From: Alloprevotella sp. OH1205_COT-284
Lineage (GTDB): Bacteria; Bacteroidota; Bacteroidia; Bacteroidales; Bacteroidaceae
Reading direction: 5' to 3'
Assembly: GCF_003859795.1 (NCBI RefSeq)
Contig: NZ_RQYI01000009.1
Location: forward strand, 1 to 64,000
DNA: 64,000 nucleotides
The notes beneath the pieces were generated by a model, which was not told where the DNA came from, did not search any database, and saw nothing but the letters and a program-made list of their open reading frames with translations. This document shows positions 45,323-55,161 of this stretch, piece by piece (the first letter of the stretch is position 1; each line of letters begins with the position of its first letter). The position numbers and the translations under genes were made by a program.

Positions 45323-45357
45323 CACGCGAAAAACTTCTCTTTTTTAACCTTTTGAAT

Positions 45358-48300
45358 ATGAATAAATTTTATGCCATGTTTTTGGGCTTGGCCATTGCCG
45401 GAAGCGGCATGGTGGCTCATGCACAATTGGTGAGAGGAGGCAATGGCTCCGTTTCGGAACTTGCTCCCCTCAAAATCACCAAGAAAACTTTGCGAAAAAT
45501 GGCTCCGAAGGGAATGAAACTTCGTATCGACCATGCCAAAGCCCGACAGCAATACTTCGTACTTGCTTTCGACCAAACGCTCACGCCAGAGGCCGAGCAG
45601 TCGGTGTCGCGCCACGCCGCCTACATCTCCTACCTCCCCGACAACCTCTATATGTATGCCGCACCCGATGCCGAGAAGGCAGTGGCAGCCATACGGAAAG
45701 CACTCGACGGACGTAAGGACGTCAAGCTGCTGACAGTCGGGGCACTGCCCATTCGCTACAAACTCATCAACGTGCTGTTGGAAGCCTCAGACAAAGGCAC
45801 TCCCCTCCCCGCATCGGTCGTTGAGAAAGGCATCGTCGTGAGCACCGTGAGACCGGAAGACCGACAGACTCTCGAAGCCACCCTCGACAAATGGTACATG
45901 GATTACGACTTGACTTCCGACGAAAGAGTGCGACTTCTCAATCCCACCATCGAACAAGTATTTCAAGTGGCAGCATTGCCGTTCGTGATTTATCTGCAAC
46001 CATACGAAACGCCCGTCCCGTTGGCTTTCCACATGAATTATATCACCGAAGCCAACCGCATTCAAATCGTGAACTACGATCTGAAAGGCCCTATCGGTAG
46101 AGGAACGACATTCGCCAACTGGGAACCCTATGGAGGCGAAGACCGTTGGACACTGGGAAGCTACGGTCGCAATGCAAAAGAGGCGAGAGACAAAAGTATC
46201 AATGCTCATGGAACGAACTGTGGGTTAATTGTGGCAGGAGCCGATAATCTTGTAGAGGGCCAAACACAAGGTATGGCTCCCGGAATGCAAATCATTGCCA
46301 TGAATGATAAGTTAGCTCCATGGGGGCTACATCACAACGGAGTCGAGACTGCACTCACCAAAGGTTTCTCTCCGCTCGTATCCAATCACTCGGTAGGATG
46401 GAACATCAACCCTGTTCATCCCGATCTCTACTTGGAAAGCTCTGCTTTAATTGACGATATCATCTATCGCAATAACAACTATATGTGCTGCTACCCCACC
46501 GGTAACTGGGCATATGGAAAATCCACCTATCCTCCTTATACAGATCCCGACTACGGACGTATTACCGGACACATAAAGACCAACAAAAACGGATTGGCAA
46601 TTCACTCCACGATCTACCCCGGAGTTGATGTTACATGGGCGAACTTCGGTCCGACTGCCGATGGACGCATGAAGCCTGACATCTGTGCCCAAGGCTCCGG
46701 CGGAACATCTTATGCCTCTCCCGGTGTGGCCGGTCTGATCGGTGTACTTTTAGAGCAATTCAATACCACTTACCCAACTCTCTCTCATCGCATAGACGTC
46801 TGCAAAGCTGTTATGCTCAACACTGCACTCGATGTACGCACCTACGCCAATGGCAAAGAAGAGGGGCGAGGTATAGACTATCGCACAGGTTTTGGAGAAA
46901 TCAACCCTCCCGCTGCGGTGAAAACCATTGCAGACCGTCGCATCAGTTTCGATCAAAAAGTAAAACAAGGAGAAACAAACGAAATGAAACTCTCTGTGCC
47001 CGAAGGGCAAACGGAGCTTCGCGTGATGCTTTATTGGAACGATCCCGCAGCCACCGTCGGTGCGCAAAAAGCACTCATCAACGATCTCGATCTCGAAGTC
47101 GTTACTCCGTCGGGCGAGGTGGTTCTGCCATGGACACTCGACCCATCTCCTCAAAACGTCACGAAACCGGCTCAACGCGCCGTCAATCGCCGTGACAATG
47201 CGGAGCAAGTCATCATCACAGCATCTAAAAAAGGCGAGACTCTTGCTGCCGGTGAATACATCATCCGCGTAAAAGGGCACCACGTGCCGAGAGGCCCTCA
47301 AAACTTCGTGACGACTTGGCAAATACGTGAACGCGGCATCATTTGGACTTCCATTCCGAAGGGCTACCGTATCAGTCCGGGACAAACCGTTCTCCTCTCG
47401 TGGGACATGACCGTAAGCACCGAAGAAGATCTTCTTGCACTCAATTTCCACAGAGGCAGCATGACACCAAGCGTTTACTATCGACTATCCCCCGAATCAG
47501 AATGGATACGCGCAAGTGCCGTTCAAGATCTTTGCTATTGGACAAACGTCGGCAGCAAACAAGTAAACGGAGTCGTCTATGGTAAAAACTTCTTTAAATG
47601 GAAAGTTCCTCAAAACATGTCTCCTACTTCCACATTACAGTTCAAAGTAACGGTAGACGATTTAGAAGCAATTTCCGCATCTGCACAAGTAGGCGAACAC
47701 TTGTCCGAACGTCCCAAGATTTTGGCTTTTTCGGACAATAAGATAAAACTCTCTTGGAAACCCACAGAAAAGACAAAAGAAGGTAAATACTTCATTTATG
47801 CCCTCTACGATAAGTACATGCAAGTCGTGGACAGTGTCGATCTTCCCATCACTGAAAAAGAAATCACAGCTCCGAAAGGTGTGAAATGGTCGCAAGATCA
47901 GTTTTTTTCCGTTGCCGTATTCGACAGCAAGGCCAAATCTCTCGGTCGTCGTTCGATGCCCGTTGGGTTTGACCCCTTCAACTCCGAAACCACAGATTCC
48001 GAATATCAATGGAATCCATCCTACCTGCTTTGTGTAGGCGACGAATTAAATCTGAAAACCAATCTCCTCGAAGGCAATGTACGTTGGTATCTCAATAGTA
48101 AACCTATCGAAGGCGAAGCCGGCACTACACGCGTCTACAAAGTGACGCGAGACGTTCCGGGCAAGTATCACTATACCATTTCCGATGCTTCGGACAAAGT
48201 GATCTACACTTCTCCTCAAACCACCATCAATGCTTCTACCGTAGAATTGGCTGACACGGCCAAATGGGGTGATTTTGTATGGGAAGGCTATGCTTTCCAT

Positions 48301-50235
48301 AAAGCCGGAGGATCGGCCTCAAATCTTCCTTTACTTACCGAGAAACTCCCTTTCTACGGAAAATTCACTCTTTCTCAACTCTCTTTCGACTCCGAACACA
48401 CACTCTTCCCATGGTCGAAAGGTACAATTTCAGATATCATCGGCTACGAAGGTTGCCCTACCACCGGTTTTTCAGAGGAAACTGTCATCGTGATGAAGCG
48501 CAAAGGATTCACCCCCGGCAAGTACACCCTCAAATTCGAACGTGCATCAGGCGTAGCCCAAATCTTCATTCGCGATGGCAACGGTAGTTTGATCAAACAT
48601 TTCGACACCCCTGTCAATTCTCATACGTCGAACATCGGAACAATGTCGCTCGACGAAAACTCCACAATCGAACTCCATTGGACGGGCAACCACCTCATCT
48701 TCTCCGCCACACTGCAAATTCCCACATCCGAACTCTCCATATCCCCCGCCCGCGTCGTTCCCCGCCCCTCTTTCTGGCTTGATCCCAACAAACAGGAACA
48801 AACCGACGGCAGTGAAGTGAAACGCCTCGCCGACTCCTATCCTCAGGCCGAAACATTCTCTTTGGTTGGTCAAAAAGGTGCTCGTTTCAACCCCGGCGGA
48901 TCCAACTACAACGCCACACTCGACTTCAACGGTCACAGCGGCTACATCGGCGGCATGCGCAAAGCCAACACTTCTAACAACACCACGGATTTCATTGTTC
49001 TCAATGCCGTTCGTGGTTCAGGCAACGAACGCATCGCCAGCTTCGGCAGTGGACAAAGCGACGAAAAAGACAAGCACAGCTATGCCTTGACGATAGACAG
49101 AGAAGGGCGCTATTCGAGTGTTCGTGAGAATGTGTGGCTTTTGCAGTCGAAAGGCCGTGCAGGCACACCTCGCATAGTTACTGTTCGCCATAGCAAAAAA
49201 CTGACCAACATCTCCATCAACGGTGAAAACGTGGACGGTTCTGCCAAAGTAAACTCCGAAAAATTCAATCTGCAAAAGATGACCATCGGCACCTCTTTCG
49301 ACGCAGCTTCTCCTCACTATTTCCGTGGACAACTGGCCGAACTCGTGCACTACGATGTCTCACTCCCTGCAATGAGCGAGAACCGCATTCGCACCTATCT
49401 CGCAATCAAACACGGCATATCTCTCGACCACGACTACATGATGACTCCTTCCATAATCATCTACCCTGTGGTGAAAGGTGGCTATAAACATCAGATCGCC
49501 GGTATCGGACGCGATGACAAGTCTCGATTGAACCAGAAACTGTCGCGCGGCACCCACACCAACGGTACTCCCGCCATGCTGACCATCGCATTGGGTGATT
49601 GGGCAGAAACCAATACGGCTTCTACCGCCGAATTTGCTCAAAACCTCACCTATTACGTGGCAGGCGCAAACACCAATGGAAAACCCAACCAGCGCATCGG
49701 CGACACTTCCATGGTGAGCTATCAGCTCCGTCGCACTCAACCGGCAGATGCTACCCCCGAAACACTCTCATTCTATCTGCCGGCCACATCTTTCAACCGC
49801 GAAGGAAAAACGGCCTACATAGAGTTTTCGACCAAAGAACTGACAGATCCTCACCCGATGAACGGTTCAACCTTTGTGGAACTGAAACCCTATGCTGCCA
49901 ATCCCTCCCTCATCCGTGCCATCTACACTCCCGTTGAAACCGACACCTATTTCCGTGTCGTGTGGAAAGACACCGTTCCCAATGCCATCGAAGGAATACT
50001 TCTTGACACCGATAGAAGCGTATCTTACGACGTTTCAACCGCAACTTTCGAGGTAAAAGTAAAAGATGCTCAAACCCTTGACGTGATTGACCTGCAAGGT
50101 CGCACACTCCACGCCAAAATCTCCGTGAAAAACGATCGCAGCAATGCAGTCCGCCTGCCTGCCGGAGTCTACGTGGTGAAAGTGTCTTGCAAAGACGGTT
50201 CCACCCATGCCGTGAAAGTAAACGTGGCCGAATAA
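45358..50235 (+). CDS. Giant secreted S8 (subtilisin-like) peptidase with type IX secretion tail
   Basis: 1625 residues from the ATG at 45358 (MNKFYAMFLGLAIAGSGMVA), with a signal peptide ending VAHAQ; the longer upstream frame crosses the promoter. Residues about 240-560 form an S8 domain: His284 in INAHGTNCG, oxyanion Asn343, and nucleophile Ser451 in GGTSYASP (448-455). At the expected Asp position (GRGTTFANWEPYGG) there is Glu256. Beta-rich domains follow, then a LamG-like region (about 1140-1320) ending in RTYLAIKHGISLDHDYMM. The last ~75 residues (VIDLQGRTL, LPAGVYVVKVS) form a type A sorting domain for the type IX secretion system. It is probably surface-attached or released. Whether it is active with Glu256 is open. 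Confidence 0.85.
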   Translation: MNKFYAMFLGLAIAGSGMVAHAQLVRGGNGSVSELAPLKITKKTLRKMAPKGMKLRIDHAKARQQYFVLAFDQTLTPEAEQSVSRHAAYISYLPDNLYMYAAPDAEKAVAAIRKALDGRKDVKLLTVGALPIRYKLINVLLEASDKGTPLPASVVEKGIVVSTVRPEDRQTLEATLDKWYMDYDLTSDERVRLLNPTIEQVFQVAALPFVIYLQPYETPVPLAFHMNYITEANRIQIVNYDLKGPIGRGTTFANWEPYGGEDRWTLGSYGRNAKEARDKSINAHGTNCGLIVAGADNLVEGQTQGMAPGMQIIAMNDKLAPWGLHHNGVETALTKGFSPLVSNHSVGWNINPVHPDLYLESSALIDDIIYRNNNYMCCYPTGNWAYGKSTYPPYTDPDYGRITGHIKTNKNGLAIHSTIYPGVDVTWANFGPTADGRMKPDICAQGSGGTSYASPGVAGLIGVLLEQFNTTYPTLSHRIDVCKAVMLNTALDVRTYANGKEEGRGIDYRTGFGEINPPAAVKTIADRRISFDQKVKQGETNEMKLSVPEGQTELRVMLYWNDPAATVGAQKALINDLDLEVVTPSGEVVLPWTLDPSPQNVTKPAQRAVNRRDNAEQVIITASKKGETLAAGEYIIRVKGHHVPRGPQNFVTTWQIRERGIIWTSIPKGYRISPGQTVLLSWDMTVSTEEDLLALNFHRGSMTPSVYYRLSPESEWIRASAVQDLCYWTNVGSKQVNGVVYGKNFFKWKVPQNMSPTSTLQFKVTVDDLEAISASAQVGEHLSERPKILAFSDNKIKLSWKPTEKTKEGKYFIYALYDKYMQVVDSVDLPITEKEITAPKGVKWSQDQFFSVAVFDSKAKSLGRRSMPVGFDPFNSETTDSEYQWNPSYLLCVGDELNLKTNLLEGNVRWYLNSKPIEGEAGTTRVYKVTRDVPGKYHYTISDASDKVIYTSPQTTINASTVELADTAKWGDFVWEGYAFHKAGGSASNLPLLTEKLPFYGKFTLSQLSFDSEHTLFPWSKGTISDIIGYEGCPTTGFSEETVIVMKRKGFTPGKYTLKFERASGVAQIFIRDGNGSLIKHFDTPVNSHTSNIGTMSLDENSTIELHWTGNHLIFSATLQIPTSELSISPARVVPRPSFWLDPNKQEQTDGSEVKRLADSYPQAETFSLVGQKGARFNPGGSNYNATLDFNGHSGYIGGMRKANTSNNTTDFIVLNAVRGSGNERIASFGSGQSDEKDKHSYALTIDREGRYSSVRENVWLLQSKGRAGTPRIVTVRHSKKLTNISINGENVDGSAKVNSEKFNLQKMTIGTSFDAASPHYFRGQLAELVHYDVSLPAMSENRIRTYLAIKHGISLDHDYMMTPSIIIYPVVKGGYKHQIAGIGRDDKSRLNQKLSRGTHTNGTPAMLTIALGDWAETNTASTAEFAQNLTYYVAGANTNGKPNQRIGDTSMVSYQLRRTQPADATPETLSFYLPATSFNREGKTAYIEFSTKELTDPHPMNGSTFVELKPYAANPSLIRAIYTPVETDTYFRVVWKDTVPNAIEGILLDTDRSVSYDVSTATFEVKVKDAQTLDVIDLQGRTLHAKISVKNDRSNAVRLPAGVYVVKVSCKDGSTHAVKVNVAE

Positions 50236-50277
50236 GCCGCGACGTAACACCGACACAACCTTTCTGCTTCCGCAACG

Positions 50278-50325
50278 GAGGTCGCTTCAAAGTCCGAAAG
50301 ACGGCGATGCGACCTCTGTTTCGTT
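50278..50325 (+). terminator. Probable terminator of the S8 peptidase gene
   Basis: GAGGTCGC (50278-50285) pairs with GCGACCTC (50309-50316), followed by TGTTTCGTTT, 43 bp after the stop codon. Confidence 0.6.
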
Positions 50326-50887
50326 TCCATAATCAGACCACGGCAAAACCTCTATCGAGAAGAATTTAGGTCAGTGATAGATTTTTCTACTCGTTACTCC
50401 GTTTGCACTACTCCTTGGGTAAAATGCGTTCCGATGCTTTAAGGTATATCCGGACAGACCGAAGAGAAATCGGTACAATTCTTCGTGAAAAAAGCAACAT
50501 TCAACCCCTACATGGACTTTTTCTTTTTTTTATCTACATTGTCTACACTAAACCTCTTAAATCGCAGATATACAAACCATTGCGAATGTAGACAATACGG
50601 TAAATCAACTACATTCTTCGTTACAACCTACACACTGCATCGGGAAGGCATGCAGATGCCCGAAAGCCCAACCATGTAGGCCGTGTAGGTTTTCGGAAAA
50701 TCCGTATACACTCCTTTTTATCTGTGTATCATCGACTTAACCATTTCCCATGTATATCAAAAAAACTCCGTCTACACTTACATTTCTCTGAAATTCAACC
50801 ACATGAAAGGGAAAATGTATGTTTTCGGCGTTTTTACGAAATGATCATTGGGGAAGCCTTCCGCTGCACTCTCAGCATCCAACAGAC

Positions 50888-50929
50888 ACAAAAATTAATG
50901 GGACTTCTGTCTCCACAGAGTCCCATTAA
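50888..50929 (-). terminator. Probable aroC terminator
   Basis: TTAATGGGACT pairs perfectly with AGTCCCATTAA across 13 nt and is followed by TTTTTGTG on the minus strand, about 190 bp beyond the aroC stop. Confidence 0.65.
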
Positions 50930-51120
50930 CCAACACAAAAACTAAACTAGACTTAACTAAACTATTTTCACGTTATCGTCTCGACAACTAAGAATATGGC
51001 AAATATACGGTCTTAAACAATAACTTCCAAGAAAAAAAGACAAAAAGTAATATTTTTCTTTCATTTCATTGAATTTACAGCTTATTAATCCTTTTGAGAG
51101 CCATTTGAGAGATGAAGATT

Positions 51121-52185
51121 TCAAATTCTCGCAGATCGATTTTGCAAATAGGCGTCCACAAGTGTGATGGCGGCCATGGCTTCAACAATGGGAACGGCAC
51201 GCGGCAAGACGCAGGCATCATGGCGGCCCCTTGCTTTGACGACGGTTGCATGGCCGTCCACATCAATGGTGTTTTGCTCGCGCAGCAAGGTGGCAACCGG
51301 TTTGAAAGCCACTCTGAACACTATGTCCTGCCCATTGCTGATCCCCCCTTGTATGCCTCCGCTGTGGTTGGTGGCAGTGGTGAAACCGGGCAGAAAAACA
51401 TCGTTTTGCTCCGATCCGCGCCAGCTCGCACCGGCAAACCCCAATCCATACTCAAAACCTTTCACGGCGTTGATGCCGAGCATGGCGGCTCCGAGGCAGG
51501 CGTGCAATTTGCCATAGGCCGGATCGCCCCAACCCGGCGGACAGTCACGCACCACGCACTCAATGACCCCTCCGACCGTGTCGCCCTGACCTTTGACCTC
51601 CATGATGAGATCGGCCATTTGTTGCGCCACTTCGGCATCGGGACATCGAACGGGATTTTGCTCGATTTGCGAGAAGTCGAACGTATGATAATCGCCTTCG
51701 AGCACAATGTTGCCCACCTGCTTCGTCCAAGCCGTGACCTCTACTCCCAAACGGCGCAAAATCATCTTGGCAAAAGCTCCGCCGACGACACGGCAAATGG
51801 TTTCGCGTGCCGAACTCCGTCCGCCGCCGCGGTGGTCGCGGTGACCATATTTGACGTGATAGGTGTAGTCGGCATGCGAAGGACGGAAAAGGTGGCGCAG
51901 ATTTTCGTAGTCGGAGGAATGCGGATTTTTGTTGCGCACGATGAAGCCGATAGGGCATCCCGTGCTTTTCCCCTCGAACACTCCGGAGAGGATTTCGACG
52001 CGATCGGGCTCTTTGCGCGGAGTGGTGAGCTGGCTCTGGCCGGGACGACGACGATCCAATTCGGCTTGCAGAAACGCCATATCGATGTCCACGCCGGCCG
52101 GCATTCCGTCGATCACGCCACCGACGGCCGCTCCATGACTTTCTCCGAAAGTTGAAACTCGGAAGATATGTCCAAATGTATTCAT
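51121..52185 (-). CDS. aroC: Chorismate synthase
   Basis: 354 residues from the ATG at 52185 ([20 protein letters not shown]). The longer frame to 52269 runs through a simple-sequence repeat and is rejected. Signatures are [18 protein letters not shown] near residue 14, [17 protein letters not shown] near 118, and [20 protein letters not shown] with [12 protein letters not shown] later. It converts EPSP to chorismate with reduced FMN, the last shared step of aromatic amino-acid synthesis. A (TGATGAAA)3 repeat lies 23 bp upstream of the start. It is separated from the slyD-like gene by a terminator. Confidence 0.95.
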   Translation of the reverse strand: MNTFGHIFRVSTFGESHGAAVGGVIDGMPAGVDIDMAFLQAELDRRRPGQSQLTTPRKEPDRVEILSGVFEGKSTGCPIGFIVRNKNPHSSDYENLRHLFRPSHADYTYHVKYGHRDHRGGGRSSARETICRVVGGAFAKMILRRLGVEVTAWTKQVGNIVLEGDYHTFDFSQIEQNPVRCPDAEVAQQMADLIMEVKGQGDTVGGVIECVVRDCPPGWGDPAYGKLHACLGAAMLGINAVKGFEYGLGFAGASWRGSEQNDVFLPGFTTATNHSGGIQGGISNGQDIVFRVAFKPVATLLREQNTIDVDGHATVVKARGRHDACVLPRAVPIVEAMAAITLVDAYLQNRSARI

Positions 52186-52207
52186 GATTGCTAATGAGTA
52201 AGTCGTG

Positions 52208-52239
52208 TGATGAAATGATGAAATGATGAAATGGTGAAA
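52208..52239 (+). repeat. Octanucleotide simple-sequence repeat
   Basis: TGATGAAA three times exactly, then a degenerate fourth (TGGTGAAA). It lies just upstream of the aroC ATG, within its expected leader or promoter. Confidence 0.8.
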
Positions 52240-52242
52240 CGC

Positions 52243-52325
52243 TGAAAAAAAAGAAACTTCCATCTCCAAGGATTTCTCAACCGCCGGCAGACGGATCGCG
52301 AAGTTTCTCTCGGAAATGGAAGTTC
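52243..52325 (-). terminator. Terminator of the SlyD-like gene
   Basis: AACTTCCATTTCC and GGAGATGGAAGTT pair (one mismatch) around about 45 nt, and on the minus strand TCTTTTTTTT follows. It lies just after the SlyD-like stop codon. Confidence 0.7.
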
Positions 52326-52340
52326 GGGTTTAGAGCTTCA

Positions 52341-52982
52341 TCAGTGGCAGCCACAACCGCCACCGCAGCATCCGCCGCCATGATCGTCGTCGTCACCACA
52401 GCCGCAACCGCAACCGTCGTGATCATGGGCATGGCCATGGTCGCCCTCACCGCAACCGCAGCTTCCGCAACCGCAGCCACCGCCTCCGGTGAGGATGTTG
52501 ATCGCCCCTTTCACTTCTTCGTCCGTGGCAGGCCGAGCCGTAACGACGCGCCCCTTATAGTGCAGCTCTTTTCCGGCATAGAGCGGATTGAGGTCGAGCA
52601 CAACCACGTCTTCCTTCACATCATTGACCAATCCGTCGAAACGATAGCCGTCTTCATTGACCAAGGGAATGATGTTGCCGGGAAAGATTTGCTCTTTGTC
52701 AAAGCGTCCGTCCACGAAGAAAGCCGTTTTGGGCACTTCGATGACATGCTTTTCTTCATAAGGGCCATAGCCTTCATCGACACTGAGCGTGAAGTCGAAC
52801 TCGTCGCCCTCGTTGAGGTGCGCCACTTTGCTCTCGAAACTTTCGAGTGCCATGCCGAGATTGGTGATAAATTGGAAAGGATGCTCCACGGGAGCTTGTT
52901 CGAGAATTTCGTGGATGCCGGCACTGTTGTCGGCATAAAGGTCATAGGCCACAGTGATGTAGCGGTGATTGAGTTGTTCCAT
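52341..52982 (-). CDS. slyD: SlyD-like FKBP peptidyl-prolyl isomerase with metal-binding tail
   Basis: 213 residues. An FKBP fold with an IF (insert-in-flap) domain: ITVAYDLYADN at the start, PFQFITNLGMALESFE near 36, DEGYGPYEEKHVIEVPK near 69 and the strand LDLNPLYAGKELHYKG near 131. The C-terminal 48 residues are almost wholly Gly, Cys, His and Asp (GCGCGSCGCGEGDHGHAHDHD), a tail like that of SlyD, which binds nickel and other metals. It catalyses proline isomerisation and may chaperone metalloproteins. It lies 39 bp after dnaX on the same strand. Confidence 0.88.
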   Translation of the reverse strand: MEQLNHRYITVAYDLYADNSAGIHEILEQAPVEHPFQFITNLGMALESFESKVAHLNEGDEFDFTLSVDEGYGPYEEKHVIEVPKTAFFVDGRFDKEQIFPGNIIPLVNEDGYRFDGLVNDVKEDVVVLDLNPLYAGKELHYKGRVVTARPATDEEVKGAINILTGGGGCGCGSCGCGEGDHGHAHDHDGCGCGCGDDDDHGGGCCGGGCGCH

Positions 52983-53021
52983 TGTTTTGAATTGAGAAGA
53001 ATAGATAGATGCTTCTTTCGG

Positions 53022-54893
53022 TCAGGCCAATTCGAGTTTCAGCGCAATGGCGAGTTGTTTGAAAGCATCGTTTTTTTCTAACATTTGCTGATATATCTCT
53101 CTCGGCGAATAAGCACGTTTTTTAATGCGCTTTGTCGTATCGACCTCGAAGGCAATCGTGAGCAGGTCATTTCGCAGGGTCGAACGCAAATATGCAGTGA
53201 GTGCAGCCTCCACATGCCTCATGTGTTGTGCCGCCGCTTCGTTTTCCACGAGTGCAACGGCCTTTGGTTGTCCTGTGGCGGCATCGTTTTCTATGGAAAT
53301 CCGCCCCTCTTCGGTGGCCATCACTTTGAGTCGGCCGGCAATGGAGCGGTTTGAAGGTGGCAGTTCGTTGGCAAAACGCATCCACTGATAAATGAATTGT
53401 TCAAACGAAAAGGTTTCCGCAAGAAGTTCTTTTCGCGGAGCGGCAGCCGCCGTTTCTGCCGAAGCCGAAGCGACCGTCGTGCCGGAAGCGGCGGTCGAAG
53501 CAGTGCCGGGCGGACGGGTCAAAGAAACCGTTTTCAACTTCTCGCGCAGCAGCGTAGAGTTCATGCCCGATGCAACAGTCCGTTGCGGAGCTGTCGGTTG
53601 CGGCGGAGGAGAAGAAAGAGCAACAGAGGGGGCAGTAGCAGGGGGAGCAGTAGCGTTTCTTATTTGAACCGGCTGCACCGCGGCACTCTCTGTTTGAAGA
53701 GCAGGCCGCTCTCCCGTCGCGGCAGTCTTAGCCGGAGCGGGATTGAAGATGGGGAGAAGACATCGCGCAGGGCGACGCCCACAACCCGGTGCATCTTCCT
53801 CTTGAAGGAGTTGCGCCACTTGTATCAGGGTCAGCTCGACGAGCAACCGTTTGTTGCGAGAAGCACGATAGTTGATGTCGCAATCGTTACACAGCCGAAG
53901 TGCTCCATAGAGAAATTTCGGCGTGCAGCGTGCGGCCTGTTCTCCATAGCGTTCTCTCACGCTCTCGGCCACTTCGAGCAGTGGCAGGGTTTGCGGATCG
54001 CGGCTCACCAGCAGGTCGCGGAAATGAGCGGCCAAACCTCCCATGAAGTGATTGGCCTCAAAACCTTTTGAAAGGATTTCGTTAAGCGTGAGCATTACGC
54101 GAGGAATATCCGTTTTCAGCAGGCTTTCGGTCAGATCGAAGTAATAGTCATAATCGAGCACGTTCAAGTTCTCGATGACCTTGGCGTATGTAATGTTGCC
54201 ACTCGTGTAAGAAGCCACTTGATCGAACACGGAGAGCGCATCGCGCATGCCGCCGTCGGCTTTTCGGGCAATGACATTGAGCGCACTGTCTTCGTAGGTG
54301 TAGCCTTCGTTGTCGGCCACTTTTCGCAAATGGTTCACGATGTCGGCCACCTCCATGCGGTTGAAGTCGTAGATCTGACAACGCGAGAGAATGGTGGGGA
54401 GAATTTTGTGTTTCTCGGTCGTGGCGAGAATGAAGATAGCATGCGCGGGCGGTTCTTCGAGCGTTTTCAAGAAAGCATTGAAAGCAGCTTGCGAGAGCAT
54501 GTGTACCTCGTCGATGATAAACACCTTGTAGCGTCCCACTTGCGGCGGAATTTGTACCTGTTCGATCAGTTCGCGAATGTCATCGACGGAGTTGTTGGAA
54601 GCGGCATCGAGTTCGTGAATGTTATACGAACGTTGCTCATTGAACGCCACACAGCTTTCGCACACATCACACGCCTCACCCCGGTCATTGGGCGAAAGGC
54701 AGTTGATGGTTTTGGCGAAGATGCGCGCCGATGTGGTTTTTCCCACACCGCGAGGGCCGCAAAACAAATAGGCATGCGCCAGTTTTCCGGAGGCGATCGC
54801 ATTTTTCAAGGTAGTGGTCAGCGCGCTCTGACCGACGACACTGTCGAACGTCGCCGGACGATATTTACGGGCTGAAACGATATAATCTGACAT
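53022..54893 (-). CDS. dnaX: DNA polymerase III subunit gamma/tau
   Basis: 623 residues from the ATG at 54893 (MSDYIVSARKYRPATFDSVV). AAA+ clamp-loader ATPase: Walker A GPRGVGKTT (46-54), a four-Cys zinc module (about 65-81, ACDVCESC), Walker B VFIIDEVHML near 123 and sensor ILATTEKHKILPTILSRC near 155. Domain III extends to about 360. The Pro/Ala/Thr-rich linker and C-terminal 130 residues correspond to the tau part that contacts polymerase and helicase. It loads the beta clamp together with HolA, encoded at 3610. A -7 box lies 22 bp upstream, so the leader is short. Confidence 0.95.
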   Translation of the reverse strand: MSDYIVSARKYRPATFDSVVGQSALTTTLKNAIASGKLAHAYLFCGPRGVGKTTSARIFAKTINCLSPNDRGEACDVCESCVAFNEQRSYNIHELDAASNNSVDDIRELIEQVQIPPQVGRYKVFIIDEVHMLSQAAFNAFLKTLEEPPAHAIFILATTEKHKILPTILSRCQIYDFNRMEVADIVNHLRKVADNEGYTYEDSALNVIARKADGGMRDALSVFDQVASYTSGNITYAKVIENLNVLDYDYYFDLTESLLKTDIPRVMLTLNEILSKGFEANHFMGGLAAHFRDLLVSRDPQTLPLLEVAESVRERYGEQAARCTPKFLYGALRLCNDCDINYRASRNKRLLVELTLIQVAQLLQEEDAPGCGRRPARCLLPIFNPAPAKTAATGERPALQTESAAVQPVQIRNATAPPATAPSVALSSPPPQPTAPQRTVASGMNSTLLREKLKTVSLTRPPGTASTAASGTTVASASAETAAAAPRKELLAETFSFEQFIYQWMRFANELPPSNRSIAGRLKVMATEEGRISIENDAATGQPKAVALVENEAAAQHMRHVEAALTAYLRSTLRNDLLTIAFEVDTTKRIKKRAYSPREIYQQMLEKNDAFKQLAIALKLELA

Positions 54894-54914
54894 AATCAGT
54901 AGCGGAGTTTGTGG

Positions 54915-54922
54915 CAAAGATA
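54915..54922 (-). promoter_or_regulatory. -7 box of dnaX
   Basis: TATCTTTG on the minus strand matches TAnnTTTG, with no exact -33 box. Expected leader is about 16 nt. Confidence 0.5.
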
Positions 54923-55161
54923 CGAATTTCCACCGAATATAAATCTCTGCGACAATGTTATTTCAACACGGAAAAACAACTGACAGTTGCCAAGATGCCA
55001 CTTGATAAGAATTTCGATCACTCATATTACCCCACAAAAGTTCGAATAGGGAAAAGCTTTCCTAATTCGAGTGCTTTTTACGACAAAAACAAGGAGAATG
55101 TTTAAACGTTTTTGTATTTTCGCAAAAAAACGATTTACTCCTTAATTTATTCCTATATTCT

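Larger units (their letters stand above)
45014..45357. other. Gap holding the fprA terminator and the S8 peptidase promoter
   Basis: About 340 bp. Besides the two listed signals there is an A/T-rich stretch (45145-45210) with several TTCAAAAAA-type repeats. No gene is seen. Confidence 0.5.
50236..51120. other. Gene-free region between the S8 peptidase and aroC
   Basis: About 885 bp, AT-rich from 50380 on. Terminators sit near each end. In between are scattered GTCTAC/GTAGAC motifs (50540-50780) but no supportable gene or known element. Confidence 0.4.
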
